Source of the DNA: Gallionella sp.
GTDB taxonomy: Bacteria > Pseudomonadota > Gammaproteobacteria > Burkholderiales > Gallionellaceae
Direction: 5' to 3'
DNA: 64,000 nt
NCBI GenBank assembly: GCA_024641025.1
Contig: JAHEDW010000001.1
Coordinates: forward strand, 31,567 to 95,566
The position numbers and the translations under genes are program-made. The first letter of the stretch is position 1. Each line of letters begins with the position of its first letter. Shown here in pieces: positions 38,482 through 49,344 of the stretch. The notes below the pieces were generated by a model. That model made no database searches. It saw nothing but the letters and a program-made list of their open reading frames with translations, and was not told where the DNA came from.

Positions 38482-40803
38482 ATGCGGTTTTTCCACCACT
38501 ATGTCCTGATTTACCTGCTTTGTACTTTTGCGCTCTCCTCAGCCGCAAAAGCAGAGAAGCTTGAACCTGGCAGCGATGAGACCTTGCCGGCTGATCCTGC
38601 AATTACTCAAACACAGCCTGTAGTGGAGACTGCGGCGACGGAGGAGCTGCCCGCCATTGTGGAAGCCGATCGTCTGGAGGGGAAGAAGGGGAAGCAACTC
38701 GAAGCATCTGGAAATGCACTCTTGCGAAAGGGCGACCAAACTATTCGTGCGGATCGATTGATATATTTCCAGGATACCCAAGATATTCATGCGCAAGGAT
38801 CCGTGCTTTTGCTCAAGGGTGATCAGTCGATCAGTACGGACCGGTTGTGGTATTTTCATGATACTCGCGAGGTTGATGCGCAGGGTTCGGTGGTGCTGGA
38901 ACAGAAAGGCAGCAAGATGAGTGGCCCGCATCTCAGGCTCAATCTGGATACCAGTATCGGTTCCTTCGAAAAGCCTGAGTTTTTTTTACCAGAGAATGAT
39001 AGTCGAGGTGCAGCGGAAGCTATGCACATTCAGGACAAGCAGCACTTTGTTTTTGATAAGGCAAGCTACACTACCTGTCCTGCTGGCAACCAGGATTGGA
39101 TGTTGAACATGGGTGGGTTGGAAATCGATAAAAGCCGGCAGATCGGCATCGCCCGAAATGCCTGGATCGAGTTCAAGGATGTTCCTATCCTCTATTCGCC
39201 ATGGATGGATTTTCCGCTAAACGATCAGCGAAAATCCGGCTTTCTTGCGCCGATATTTGGTGGAACCGTAAATGGTGGTAGCGAATTGACCTTGCCATAC
39301 TATTGGAATATTGCAAAAAATCATGATGCAACAATAGCGCCACGGCTCATGCTAAAGCGTGGTTTGATGCTCAACAATGAATTCCGATATCTCGAAACCA
39401 ATTATGGTGGTGAGGTGAATGCGAATGTTCTGCCAAATGACAAGTTGACCAAGCTCAATCGCAATCTTTTCAGCATGAAACATCGTCAAGCACTGTCATA
39501 TAACCTGAATGGAAATATAAATTTTACCCGTGTTTCTGATGATGACTATTTCAGGGATCTTGCCGATTCGGTGAACGCTACTTCACAGGTAAATCTGTTG
39601 CGGGAAGCTCAGTTGAGCTACCAGGCGAGTGATTGGATTGCTTCGGTCCGCGTGCGAACTTTCCAAACCTTGCAGGACCCTGCCTCACCCATTGAGATTC
39701 CTTATGCACGCTTGCCGCAACTCACCATTGGTACTCAACAATTTCATTCAGGTGTAAATCTTGGTTTTGCTGGTGAATATATTGATTTCAGGCATCCGGA
39801 TAAATTGAATGGGTCTAGGGCAGTGCTCAATCCCAGTGTCAGTTATCCGATGGCGACTGCTTCTTCGTTTTATTTCACACCCAAGCTGGCTTGGCACTAT
39901 ACATACTACAAAATGGGCGATAACAATACCGGGAGTTTACCTAACACCTCGCGCTCATTACCCATCCTGAGCGTGGACTCCGGGGTGGCTTTTGAGCGCG
40001 AGTCAAATATGTTCGGGGGTGATTATGTCCAGACTATTGAGCCCAGAGCATATTATGTTTATGTGCCATACAAGGACCAGTCGGCGATGCCAAATTTTGA
40101 TTCTGCATTGGCAGATTTCAATTTTACTCAGATCTTCACTGAGAATCGCTTTTCAGGAAGCGATCGGGTCGGAGACGCCGATCAAGTAACCGTGGCAGTT
40201 TCTTCACGTTTGCTTGACCAGAACAACGGGGTAGAACGATTAAAGGTGATGATGGGAGAGCGGTTCAGCTTTAAGGCTCCGCAGGTAAATCTGGTTGCGC
40301 CTACATCCAGTTCAGGTAGGTCGGATATATTGTTGGCGGCCTTCGGACAACTGACCAAGGCTTCGTCTCTGGACATTGAGTTTCAGTACGATCCAAATCA
40401 AACCCATATGCAAGTCTTCAACGTTGCGACGCATTATCGGCCTGAAGCCGGCAAGGCGCTTAACCTCGGGTATCGTTTTTCACGCAACGCCCTCCGACAA
40501 CTTGATATCTCATCACAATGGCCATTGTTTAGACGCTGGCATGGTGTGGGACGCTGGAACTACTCACTGCAAGATGGTCGAATTTTGGAAGCCATCGCAG
40601 GGCTTGAGTATAATCAAAGTTGTTGGACCCTGCGATTCGTGGCACAACGTTTTGCGACCGCCACGGAACAATACAATATCGGTTACTTTGTGCAACTTGA
40701 GCTGAATAACATGGTCAAGATTGGTTCGGATCCGTTGAGCCTGCTCAAGCAAAGTGTGGCCGGGTATACCAAATTGGTTGGCGATGTATCCACCACTCCC
40801 TAG
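38482..40803 (+). CDS. lptD: LPS-assembly outer-membrane protein LptD
   Basis: 773 residues. The signal peptide ends near AKA|EK. An N-terminal OstA/LptA-like periplasmic domain (IVEADRLEGKKGKQLEASGNA) is followed by the C-terminal barrel that places LPS in the outer leaflet. Conserved pieces include AWIEFKDVPILYSPWMDFPL and the late WTLRFVAQR. The mature protein seems to have only two cysteines, in YTTCPAG and QSCW, so it could form a single interdomain disulfide. E. coli has four cysteines. surA follows directly, as is usual. Confidence 0.95.
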   Translation: MRFFHHYVLIYLLCTFALSSAAKAEKLEPGSDETLPADPAITQTQPVVETAATEELPAIVEADRLEGKKGKQLEASGNALLRKGDQTIRADRLIYFQDTQDIHAQGSVLLLKGDQSISTDRLWYFHDTREVDAQGSVVLEQKGSKMSGPHLRLNLDTSIGSFEKPEFFLPENDSRGAAEAMHIQDKQHFVFDKASYTTCPAGNQDWMLNMGGLEIDKSRQIGIARNAWIEFKDVPILYSPWMDFPLNDQRKSGFLAPIFGGTVNGGSELTLPYYWNIAKNHDATIAPRLMLKRGLMLNNEFRYLETNYGGEVNANVLPNDKLTKLNRNLFSMKHRQALSYNLNGNINFTRVSDDDYFRDLADSVNATSQVNLLREAQLSYQASDWIASVRVRTFQTLQDPASPIEIPYARLPQLTIGTQQFHSGVNLGFAGEYIDFRHPDKLNGSRAVLNPSVSYPMATASSFYFTPKLAWHYTYYKMGDNNTGSLPNTSRSLPILSVDSGVAFERESNMFGGDYVQTIEPRAYYVYVPYKDQSAMPNFDSALADFNFTQIFTENRFSGSDRVGDADQVTVAVSSRLLDQNNGVERLKVMMGERFSFKAPQVNLVAPTSSSGRSDILLAAFGQLTKASSLDIEFQYDPNQTHMQVFNVATHYRPEAGKALNLGYRFSRNALRQLDISSQWPLFRRWHGVGRWNYSLQDGRILEAIAGLEYNQSCWTLRFVAQRFATATEQYNIGYFVQLELNNMVKIGSDPLSLLKQSVAGYTKLVGDVSTTP

Positions 40804-40833
40804 CAGATCCGAGAAGAACTTAGAAAGCGAATA

Positions 40834-42207
40834 ATGCAAATTAAGAATACGTTGATGGTTTGCTGTATGTTGGTCATGCAGCAAACGGCATATGGAGCCG
40901 ATGCCCCCACAACAAGTCACTCAAATGCAGATGTAAAAGCTGGTAAATCGCGATCCAATAAGGCTGATTCTCTGCAGCAAGTCGGGGTCATTGATTCAGT
41001 GATTGCTGTGGTAAATGATGATGTTATTACCCGCCGCGAGCTGAATGAACGTCTCGATGATGTGGTGCGCCAACTGAAGAAACAGGGCACACCATTGCCT
41101 CCAACTGATTTGTTGGAAAGACAGCTTTTGGAACGAATGATAACCGACCTCTTGCAGATGCAGTATGCCAATGAAAGTGGCATTCGTGTGGATGATACTC
41201 AGCTGGATCAGGCGATTGTTCGCATTGCCCAGCAAAACAACTTCTCTTCAATTTCAGAGTTTCGCGCCAGGTTGGAAACTGAAGGAGTCGATTTCAAGAA
41301 ATTCCGCGAAGAAATTCGCAACGAAATAATCTCCACTCGTTTGCGTGAGCGGGAGGTTGAGAGCAAACTGGTCGTCAGTGATACAGAAGTGGATAACTAT
41401 CTTGCAAACAAGGCCAGGATGGGAGCTTCAGAAGAAGAGTACCATCTGGCGCACATCCTTGTTGTTGTTCCAGAACAAGCCAGTGCAGATAAGATACAAG
41501 CTGCGCGAGATAGAGCCGAACAGGCATTGGGCCAAATAAAAGACGGAGCAGATTTTGCTCAGATTGCAGCAGGAAGTTCCGACGCTAAGGACGCGTTGAA
41601 TGGCGGTGATTTAGGCTGGCGCACCAGTGATACCATCCCTGCCTTATTCATGAACGAGCTTCAGAACCTTGGCCCTGGCCAAGTCACTGCAGTGTTACGC
41701 AGCCCTAGCGGCTTTCATATACTCAAGTTGGTTGAGAAGCGCAGCAGCAAAGCGCCGGTTGTAGTTACGCAAACTCATGCACGCCATATTCTGATCAAGA
41801 CGAGTGAGATCGTCTCAGAAACAGAAGCAAAAAACCGCTTAGTTGAAATCAAGAATCGTATCGATAATGGTGCAGATTTCGCAGAGCAGGCCAAACGATT
41901 TTCACAGGATGGCAGTGCGCAGCAAGGAGGGGATCTGGGTTGGATATCTCCCGGACAGACCGTACCAGAGTTCGAGGAGGCATTGAACAAGTTGCAGCCA
42001 AACAAGGTCGGGATGGTGAAAACACAATTCGGCTGGCATTTGATTCAGTTAATTGAGCGCCGTTCCGCCGACATCAGCGAGCAGCAGCGACGTCAGCAGG
42101 CGAGAGTTGCGATAGGAACATATAAATCCGATGAGCAGTATCAGGACTGGCTACGTCAGCTACGTGATCGTGCTTTCGTCGAGTACCGCATTCAGTTTAA
42201 CAATTAG
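40834..42207 (+). CDS. surA: Periplasmic chaperone/peptidyl-prolyl isomerase SurA
   Basis: 457 residues. The signal peptide ends near AYG|AD, then an N-terminal chaperone domain (VIAVVNDDVITRRELNERL) and two parvulin domains beginning at YHLAHILV and at ARHILIK, each with a GGDLGW motif. SurA guides outer-membrane proteins such as LptD, its upstream neighbour, to the Bam complex. The pdxA start lies three bases after its stop, so the genes are likely coupled. Confidence 0.95.
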   Translation: MQIKNTLMVCCMLVMQQTAYGADAPTTSHSNADVKAGKSRSNKADSLQQVGVIDSVIAVVNDDVITRRELNERLDDVVRQLKKQGTPLPPTDLLERQLLERMITDLLQMQYANESGIRVDDTQLDQAIVRIAQQNNFSSISEFRARLETEGVDFKKFREEIRNEIISTRLREREVESKLVVSDTEVDNYLANKARMGASEEEYHLAHILVVVPEQASADKIQAARDRAEQALGQIKDGADFAQIAAGSSDAKDALNGGDLGWRTSDTIPALFMNELQNLGPGQVTAVLRSPSGFHILKLVEKRSSKAPVVVTQTHARHILIKTSEIVSETEAKNRLVEIKNRIDNGADFAEQAKRFSQDGSAQQGGDLGWISPGQTVPEFEEALNKLQPNKVGMVKTQFGWHLIQLIERRSADISEQQRRQQARVAIGTYKSDEQYQDWLRQLRDRAFVEYRIQFNN

Positions 42208-42210
42208 CCA

Positions 42211-43251
42211 GTGAGTGCCGCTACCCATATTACGCCTTTGGCGATCACTTCCGGAGAGCCTGCCGGCATAGGACCGGATTTGTGCCTGCAGCTTGCCTCT
42301 GAGCCACCCGATATTCCATTTGTCATCATTGGAGACAAGAATCTGTTGCTGGAGCGTGCGGCGTTACTTGGCATCAGTTTGCGGTTGCATGATTATGTAC
42401 CAGGACAAGACCAGCACTCGCAGCATGGCAGTTTGCCAGTGATCCATTTGCCATTGTCCGTGCCATGCCGTCCAGGCGTTTTAAGTGCAGACAACAGTCC
42501 ATACGTGCTAGCGATACTGCAACGTGCCTTACAGGGCTGTCTGAAGGGGGAATTTGCTGCCATGGTGACGGCACCTGTCCACAAGGGTGTCATCAATGAA
42601 GCTCAGATCCGGTTCACCGGGCACACCGAATTTCTAGCAGAGCAGACTAAATCCGATATGGTAGTGATGATGTTGGTGGGTGGCGGTATGCGCGTTGCGC
42701 TTGCTACCACGCATCTTCCTCTCAAGGAAGTGGCTACTGCAATCACTGCTCCATTATTGGAAAGAGTTTTGCGTATCACACACCGAGACTTGCGAAATCG
42801 CTTCGGCATCATGAATCCAAGAATTTTGGTTGCAGGCTTGAATCCGCATGCTGGCGAGTCAGGATTTCTTGGGCGCGAAGAAATCGATGTAATGATTCCC
42901 GTTCTGGACAGATTGCGATCAGAAGGCTTGAATGTAAGCTCACCCTTGCCGGCCGACACGATATTCACTCCCCAGAAACTGACGCAGGGTGATTGCGTAG
43001 TGTGTATGTATCACGATCAGGGTTTGCCAGTATTGAAGCATGCCAGCTTCGGGAAGGGGGTTAATATCACGCTCGGTCTGCCAATCATACGAACATCGGT
43101 GGATCATGGCACGGCGTTGGATTTGGCGGGGACTGGTAAAGCTGATTGCGGAAGCTTGGTAGAAGCGATCAAGGTTGCCGTTGAAATGACTTTACACAAA
43201 AGCCTTATATTAGAAAATCCGCAGTTGCTTGAACTTCATAACCCTTATTGA
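42211..43251 (+). CDS. pdxA: 4-hydroxythreonine-4-phosphate dehydrogenase PdxA
   Basis: 346 residues. It makes the amino-ketone precursor used by PdxJ in vitamin B6 synthesis. Visible are ITSGEPAGIGPDL at the start, a metal histidine in FTGHTEFLAEQT, GLNPHAGESGFLG, CMYHDQGLPVLKH and RTSVDHGTALDLAGTG. The start is GTG, three bases after surA. The surA-pdxA-rsmA order matches many proteobacteria. Confidence 0.95.
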   Translation: MSAATHITPLAITSGEPAGIGPDLCLQLASEPPDIPFVIIGDKNLLLERAALLGISLRLHDYVPGQDQHSQHGSLPVIHLPLSVPCRPGVLSADNSPYVLAILQRALQGCLKGEFAAMVTAPVHKGVINEAQIRFTGHTEFLAEQTKSDMVVMMLVGGGMRVALATTHLPLKEVATAITAPLLERVLRITHRDLRNRFGIMNPRILVAGLNPHAGESGFLGREEIDVMIPVLDRLRSEGLNVSSPLPADTIFTPQKLTQGDCVVCMYHDQGLPVLKHASFGKGVNITLGLPIIRTSVDHGTALDLAGTGKADCGSLVEAIKVAVEMTLHKSLILENPQLLELHNPY

Positions 43252-43311
43252 GCAGGTGTTGCAAAAAGCTCATATGAGCACGCATTTAGGAAGCTATTAC
43301 TGGTATCTATT

Positions 43312-44115
43312 ATGAACCATCGAGCCAAAAAGCGATTTGGCCAGAACTTTCTCGTTAATGAGCAAATTATCTCCGACATTGTCAGCGCGATTCGACCCGA
43401 ACCTGATGACAACATGGTTGAGATTGGCCCAGGATTGGGCGCATTGACTCGGCCATTGCTAAAGAAACTGAAGCACCTGCATGTAGTGGAAATAGACCGT
43501 GAAATCATCGCACAGCTAAGCAAGGACTATCCGCCAGGCGACCCGAAATCCAACTTGATCCTTCATTCAGGAGACGCCTTGAAGTTTGATTTTTCGGATC
43601 TTGGGGCACGGCTGCGCATCGTCGGCAACCTGCCATACAATATCTCGACCCCTTTGCTTTTCCACTTTTCTGAATATTCTGACTTGATCACAGACATGCA
43701 CCTCATGCTGCAGAACGAAGTGGTCGAACGCATGGTAGCCAAACCTTCCACCCCGGAATATGGTCGGTTATCTGTGATGTTGCAGTACCGCTTTTACGTT
43801 GAGAAATTGCTCGATGTACCGCCTGAGTCGTTTCGCCCGATACCAAAGGTGAATTCGGCCATCGTGAGATTGATTCCGTTGCCAGCAGGCGAAATTCAGG
43901 TTCACGACAGAAATGCATTCGCTGAAATTGTCAGTGCCGCGTTCGGTCAGCGCAGAAAGACGCTGCGCAATACGTTGCGCAAATATCTGCAGGAGGAAGA
44001 TTTTGTTAGCCTTGGAATAGATGCCCAGTTACGTGCCGAGAATCTTGCCGTAGATGACTTTGTCAGAGTGGCGAAATATTTACGTGGAAGGACGATAAAT
44101 GCTGCAGTCGAGTAG
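43312..44115 (+). CDS. rsmA: 16S rRNA dimethyladenosine transferase RsmA (KsgA)
   Basis: 267 residues. It dimethylates two adjacent adenines near the 3' end of 16S rRNA. NHRAKKRFGQNFL opens the protein, EIGPGLGALTRPLL is the SAM site, and NLPYNISTPLLFHF the catalytic NLPY motif. The C-terminal domain carries FGQRRKTLRNTL. It follows pdxA by 60 bases. No anomaly is seen. Confidence 0.96.
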   Translation: MNHRAKKRFGQNFLVNEQIISDIVSAIRPEPDDNMVEIGPGLGALTRPLLKKLKHLHVVEIDREIIAQLSKDYPPGDPKSNLILHSGDALKFDFSDLGARLRIVGNLPYNISTPLLFHFSEYSDLITDMHLMLQNEVVERMVAKPSTPEYGRLSVMLQYRFYVEKLLDVPPESFRPIPKVNSAIVRLIPLPAGEIQVHDRNAFAEIVSAAFGQRRKTLRNTLRKYLQEEDFVSLGIDAQLRAENLAVDDFVRVAKYLRGRTINAAVE

Positions 44116-44198
44116 GCCTGAGATATCGGTAGGTTGGATTTTAAATAGTTCCATAGGGTAGAATGTGCGGTCTTGCCGATCCTTGTCCTGCTTGAATC

Positions 44199-45038
44199 AT
44201 GTCTGAATCGTTTCCGCTAGTTATGAGTTTTGCCGCCACCGACCCCAGCGGAGGTGCGGGCTTGCAGGCAGATATACTGACTATCGCCAGTATGGGCTGT
44301 CATCCCTTGCTGGCAGTTACGGCAATTACCGTTCAGGATACCAGTGGCGTGGATGATGTGATGGCGATTGATCCAGAATGGGTTGCGGATCAGGCGCGTG
44401 CGATGCTTGAAGACGTTCCTGTGGCCGCTTTCAAGATCGGCCTGTTAGGCAGCGTGGAAAATATCGCAGCAATTGCCGAGATACTTGCCGATTACCCGGA
44501 TATCCCATTAGTGCTCGATCCGGTATTGTCTTCTGGACGTGGGGATGAGCTGGCAAATGACGATATGCTTGATGCGATGTGCGAGTTGCTGATACCTCAG
44601 GCAACGATAATAACTCCGAACAGCATAGAAGCACGCCGTCTGGCATTGGATGAGGATAATGACGAAGATGATCCCAGTCTGGATGAATGCGCCAAGCGAA
44701 TGCTGCGCATGGGTTGTGAATATGTGCTGATCACCGGTACCCACGAACAGACGCCGAAGGTGATCAACACCTTGTATGCCGAGCGCGGTATATTGCGCAG
44801 CGACAACTGGGCACGTTTACCAGGGATTTATCACGGCTCTGGATGTACTTTGTCAGCGGCAATTGCATCCTTATTGGCTCAGAATGTTGACATTCAAGAA
44901 GCAGTAAAAGAAGCTCAGGAATATACTTGGCAGACGCTGCGTTCGGGATTCCGCCCCGGCATGGGACAGCACATTCCTGACAGGTTCTTTTGGGCACGTG
45001 GTGAAGAAGATGAACCCCAACCTGAACGACCGAATTAG
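44199..45038 (+). CDS. thiD: Hydroxymethylpyrimidine/phosphomethylpyrimidine kinase ThiD
   Basis: 279 residues of the ribokinase fold: FAATDPSGGAGLQADI near the start, LDPVLSSGRGDEL, TPNSIEARRL and the anion hole/catalytic base segment YHGSGCTLSAAIAS. It performs both phosphorylations of HMP in thiamin synthesis. An acidic run (DEDNDEDDPSLDE) inserted after TPNSIEARRL is a small oddity. The 3' end overlaps the start of thiE. Confidence 0.93.
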   Translation: MSESFPLVMSFAATDPSGGAGLQADILTIASMGCHPLLAVTAITVQDTSGVDDVMAIDPEWVADQARAMLEDVPVAAFKIGLLGSVENIAAIAEILADYPDIPLVLDPVLSSGRGDELANDDMLDAMCELLIPQATIITPNSIEARRLALDEDNDEDDPSLDECAKRMLRMGCEYVLITGTHEQTPKVINTLYAERGILRSDNWARLPGIYHGSGCTLSAAIASLLAQNVDIQEAVKEAQEYTWQTLRSGFRPGMGQHIPDRFFWARGEEDEPQPERPN

Positions 45039-45642
45039 AGGCCTGTACGCGATCACCCCGGACGAACAGGACACGACGGAGCTGTTGCGAAAAGTCAGGC
45101 TGGCTATGCTCGGAGGGGTACGTGTACTGCAATACCGCAACAAGCTCGCCGACCAGAAGTCACGTCTGGAGCAGGCGAGGGAATTGCGTAAATTGACACA
45201 AGAGTTTGGTGTGCCATTGATCATCAACGATGATGCAATGCTGGCAAAAGAGGTTGGCGCAGACGGAGTGCATCTGGGAGCTTCTGATGGCAGCATTTCA
45301 AGTGCACGGGCAGTGCTTGGCAATGACAAACTCGTCGGGATGTCTTGCTATAATCGCATCACACTTGCACGCGAAGCGGTAAGTCGGGGAGCAAATTACG
45401 TGGCTTTCGGCAGCTTTTTCTTGTCTGCTGTGAAGCCCGATGCGGTAGTAGCCACAACAGATATGCTGCTACAGGCCCGTAGCGAAATTTCTTTACCCTT
45501 GGTGGCTATAGGTGGTATCACAATAAACAATGGGCCGAAGTTGATCGATGCCGGTGCCAATGCGCTGGCAGTAATTTCGGCTTTGTTCGGTGCAAAGGAT
45601 ATTCGGGGAACTGCGCATCAATTTGCAAATTTAAACTTTTAA
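45010..45642 (+). CDS. thiE: Thiamin-phosphate synthase ThiE
   Basis: 210 residues of TIM-barrel type: GLYAITPD at the start, VLQYRNK, LIINDDAMLAKEVGADGVHLG, YVAFGSFF and IGGI. It couples HMP pyrophosphate to the thiazole phosphate. The ATG at 45010 lies within the end of thiD, giving a 29-base overlap in another frame; a GTG 12 bases further upstream is less likely. Pairing with thiD makes one thiamin unit; no TPP riboswitch was seen upstream. Confidence 0.92.
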   Translation: MNPNLNDRIRGLYAITPDEQDTTELLRKVRLAMLGGVRVLQYRNKLADQKSRLEQARELRKLTQEFGVPLIINDDAMLAKEVGADGVHLGASDGSISSARAVLGNDKLVGMSCYNRITLAREAVSRGANYVAFGSFFLSAVKPDAVVATTDMLLQARSEISLPLVAIGGITINNGPKLIDAGANALAVISALFGAKDIRGTAHQFANLNF

Positions 45643-45686
45643 TAACGATATTTCGACTGTAAACATATCAAATTGGAAAGACAATC

Positions 45687-46970
45687 ATGACTTCGCACAA
45701 TCAGCAGTTATTCGATGCTTCACAAAAGGTAATCCCGGGCGGCGTGAATTCTCCAGTGCGCGCGTTCCGATCTGTCGGCGGGACCCCCTTGTTTTTCCGT
45801 CGTGGTCAGGGAGCCTACGTATGGGATGCCGACAACAAACAATATATCGATTATGTCGGTTCATGGGGACCAATGATCGTCGGTCATTGTCATCCCGAGG
45901 TTGTCAGGGCGGTACAGGATGCGGCAGCGCAGGGTCTGGGTTTCGGTGCTCCTACTGCTGCAGAACTGGAAATGGCCGAACTGTTGTGCAAACTTTTACC
46001 CAGCTTGGAAATGGTGCGTCTGGTAAGCTCCGGCACTGAAGCTACGATGTCTGCCATACGCCTAGCGCGCGGTTATACCGGACGAAGCCGCATCATCAAA
46101 TTCGAGGGTTGTTATCATGGTCATTCAGACGGATTACTGGTAAAAGCTGGATCAGGTGCACTGACTTTCGGTCAGCCCAGTTCATCAGGGGTTCCTGCCG
46201 AAATCGCCGCACTTACTACGGTGTTGGATTACAACGATGCTGCCGGTTTGGAGCGTGCCTTTGCCGAAATGGGCAAGGAAGTCGCGGCAGTGATTGTCGA
46301 GCCGGTAGCGGGAAACATGAATCTGGTCATACCCAAACCGGAATTTCTACAAGCCTTGCGCAAACTGTGTACTGAATACGGCGCAGTATTAATCCTTGAC
46401 GAAGTGATGACCGGTTTTCGTGTCAGCCTCCAGGGAGCTCAAGGCCATTTCGGAATCAAGCCTGACCTAGTGACACTTGGCAAAGTGATGGGCGGCGGCT
46501 TGCCTGCTGCGGCATTTGGCGGTCGGCGTGACATCATGCAATGCCTTGCACCGCTTGGTGCGGTATATCAGGCAGGCACGCTTTCAGGGAATCCGGTAGC
46601 AGTCGCGGCAGGGCTTACGACACTAAAGCTGGCTCAAGCCCCAGGATTTTATGAGCGCCTATCCAAGTTGGCCAAACAATTGACCGAAGGATTATCTGCA
46701 AGTGCAAAAAAGCATGGCATTTCCTTCTGTGCACAGTCAGTTGGCGGCATGTTCGGCCTGTATTTCAGCAAGGCATTGCCGACCAGTTATGCAGAAGTGA
46801 TGGCATGCGACAAGGATGCGTTCAATCGTTTTTTCCATGCCATGCTTGACGAAGGTGTGTATTTCGCCCCATCTGCATTCGAGGCTGGGTTTGTTTCCGC
46901 CGCACACACTGATTCTGACATTGCTAAGACGATTGCAGCAGCGGACAAGATTTTTGCCTCCTGGAAGTAA
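45687..46970 (+). CDS. hemL: Glutamate-1-semialdehyde 2,1-aminomutase
   Basis: 427 residues. A PLP enzyme that makes 5-aminolevulinate in the C5 haem pathway. [62 protein letters not shown] and the PLP lysine in [13 protein letters not shown] are all in place. GGAAAG precedes the ATG. hemB, the next step, lies about 800 bases downstream after engB, so two haem genes flank a GTPase gene. Confidence 0.96.
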   Translation: MTSHNQQLFDASQKVIPGGVNSPVRAFRSVGGTPLFFRRGQGAYVWDADNKQYIDYVGSWGPMIVGHCHPEVVRAVQDAAAQGLGFGAPTAAELEMAELLCKLLPSLEMVRLVSSGTEATMSAIRLARGYTGRSRIIKFEGCYHGHSDGLLVKAGSGALTFGQPSSSGVPAEIAALTTVLDYNDAAGLERAFAEMGKEVAAVIVEPVAGNMNLVIPKPEFLQALRKLCTEYGAVLILDEVMTGFRVSLQGAQGHFGIKPDLVTLGKVMGGGLPAAAFGGRRDIMQCLAPLGAVYQAGTLSGNPVAVAAGLTTLKLAQAPGFYERLSKLAKQLTEGLSASAKKHGISFCAQSVGGMFGLYFSKALPTSYAEVMACDKDAFNRFFHAMLDEGVYFAPSAFEAGFVSAAHTDSDIAKTIAAADKIFASWK

Positions 46971-47566
46971 TGGGGCTGTTTTCCAAGGCGGCTTTTTATA
47001 CCACCGTCAATCACCTCAAGGATTTGCCCCTGCACGGTGGCAAAGAGGTTGCGTTCGTCGGGCGTTCTAATGCAGGCAAGTCAAGCGCAATCAATACCCT
47101 TGCGAACCATACAAGGCTGGCCTACACCAGCAAAACCCCAGGGAGAACCCAGCACCTGAATTATTTTTCTCTGGGCAACAATGATTTTTTGGTTGATTTG
47201 CCAGGTTATGGTTATGCGAAAGTGCCACCGGAAAGCAAGCGTCATTGGGAAGGCTTGCTCAGTGAGTACTTGCAAGCCCGTGAAGAATTGTGTGGTCTGG
47301 TGGTGATAATGGACGCCCGCCATCCGCTGACAGAATTGGACGAAAATATGCTTGAATGGTTTGCTCCAACCGGGAAGCCGGTTCATATCCTGCTCACCAA
47401 GTCTGACAAACTGAGCAGGCAGCAAGCCACATTGACCTTGAATCGAGTAAAATCATATCTCGCTGAGCATTTTCCACAGTGTTCCGTGCAATTGTTTTCA
47501 AGCTTAAAGAAACAGGGCATGGAAGAGGCTGAAGGGGTTATTGAAGCCTGGTTGGCACATGAATGA
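46970..47566 (+). CDS. engB: Ribosome-biogenesis GTP-binding protein EngB (YsxC/YihA)
   Basis: 198 residues of the TRAFAC GTPases: P loop in [13 protein letters not shown], switch [15 protein letters not shown]3 in LPGYGYAKV and G4 in LTKSDKLS. It acts in assembly of the large ribosomal subunit. The ATG shares one base with the hemL stop (TAATG), so it is translationally coupled. The gene ends before a hairpin-rich leader of hemB. Confidence 0.95.
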   Translation: MGLFSKAAFYTTVNHLKDLPLHGGKEVAFVGRSNAGKSSAINTLANHTRLAYTSKTPGRTQHLNYFSLGNNDFLVDLPGYGYAKVPPESKRHWEGLLSEYLQAREELCGLVVIMDARHPLTELDENMLEWFAPTGKPVHILLTKSDKLSRQQATLTLNRVKSYLAEHFPQCSVQLFSSLKKQGMEEAEGVIEAWLAHE

Positions 47567-47590
47567 AGTATTTGCTGACGATGAAAAAAA

Positions 47591-47694
47591 TGCCCCCGGC
47601 CAAAAGGGGAAGGTCGGGGGCAAAGTCTTAACAGAGTTAAGACACACGCTCAGGGAGGAGAAACGTGGAATGACTCGCATCATTCAGTGAGTCA
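47591..47694. promoter_or_regulatory. Structured intergenic element between engB and hemB (three inverted repeats, mini-ORF)
   Basis: Hairpin 1 at 47591-47622 has an 11-bp stem (TGCCCCCGGCC with GGTCGGGGGCA). Seven A's precede it, which makes it a terminator only when read on the minus strand. Hairpin 2 at 47625-47643 is a perfect 8-bp stem (GTCTTAAC, loop AGA, GTTAAGAC). A very strong ribosome site (GGGAGGAG, about 47653-47660) then faces a six-codon ORF at 47670-47690. TGACTC and GAGTCA (47671-47676, 47689-47694) enclose that mini-ORF. It may be a leader controlling hemB or a small RNA. Confidence 0.5.
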
Positions 47695-47710
47695 GATAAG
47701 CATTTTCTAA

Positions 47711-49336
<1,626 letters not shown>

Positions 49337-49344
49337 CTGTTTTA

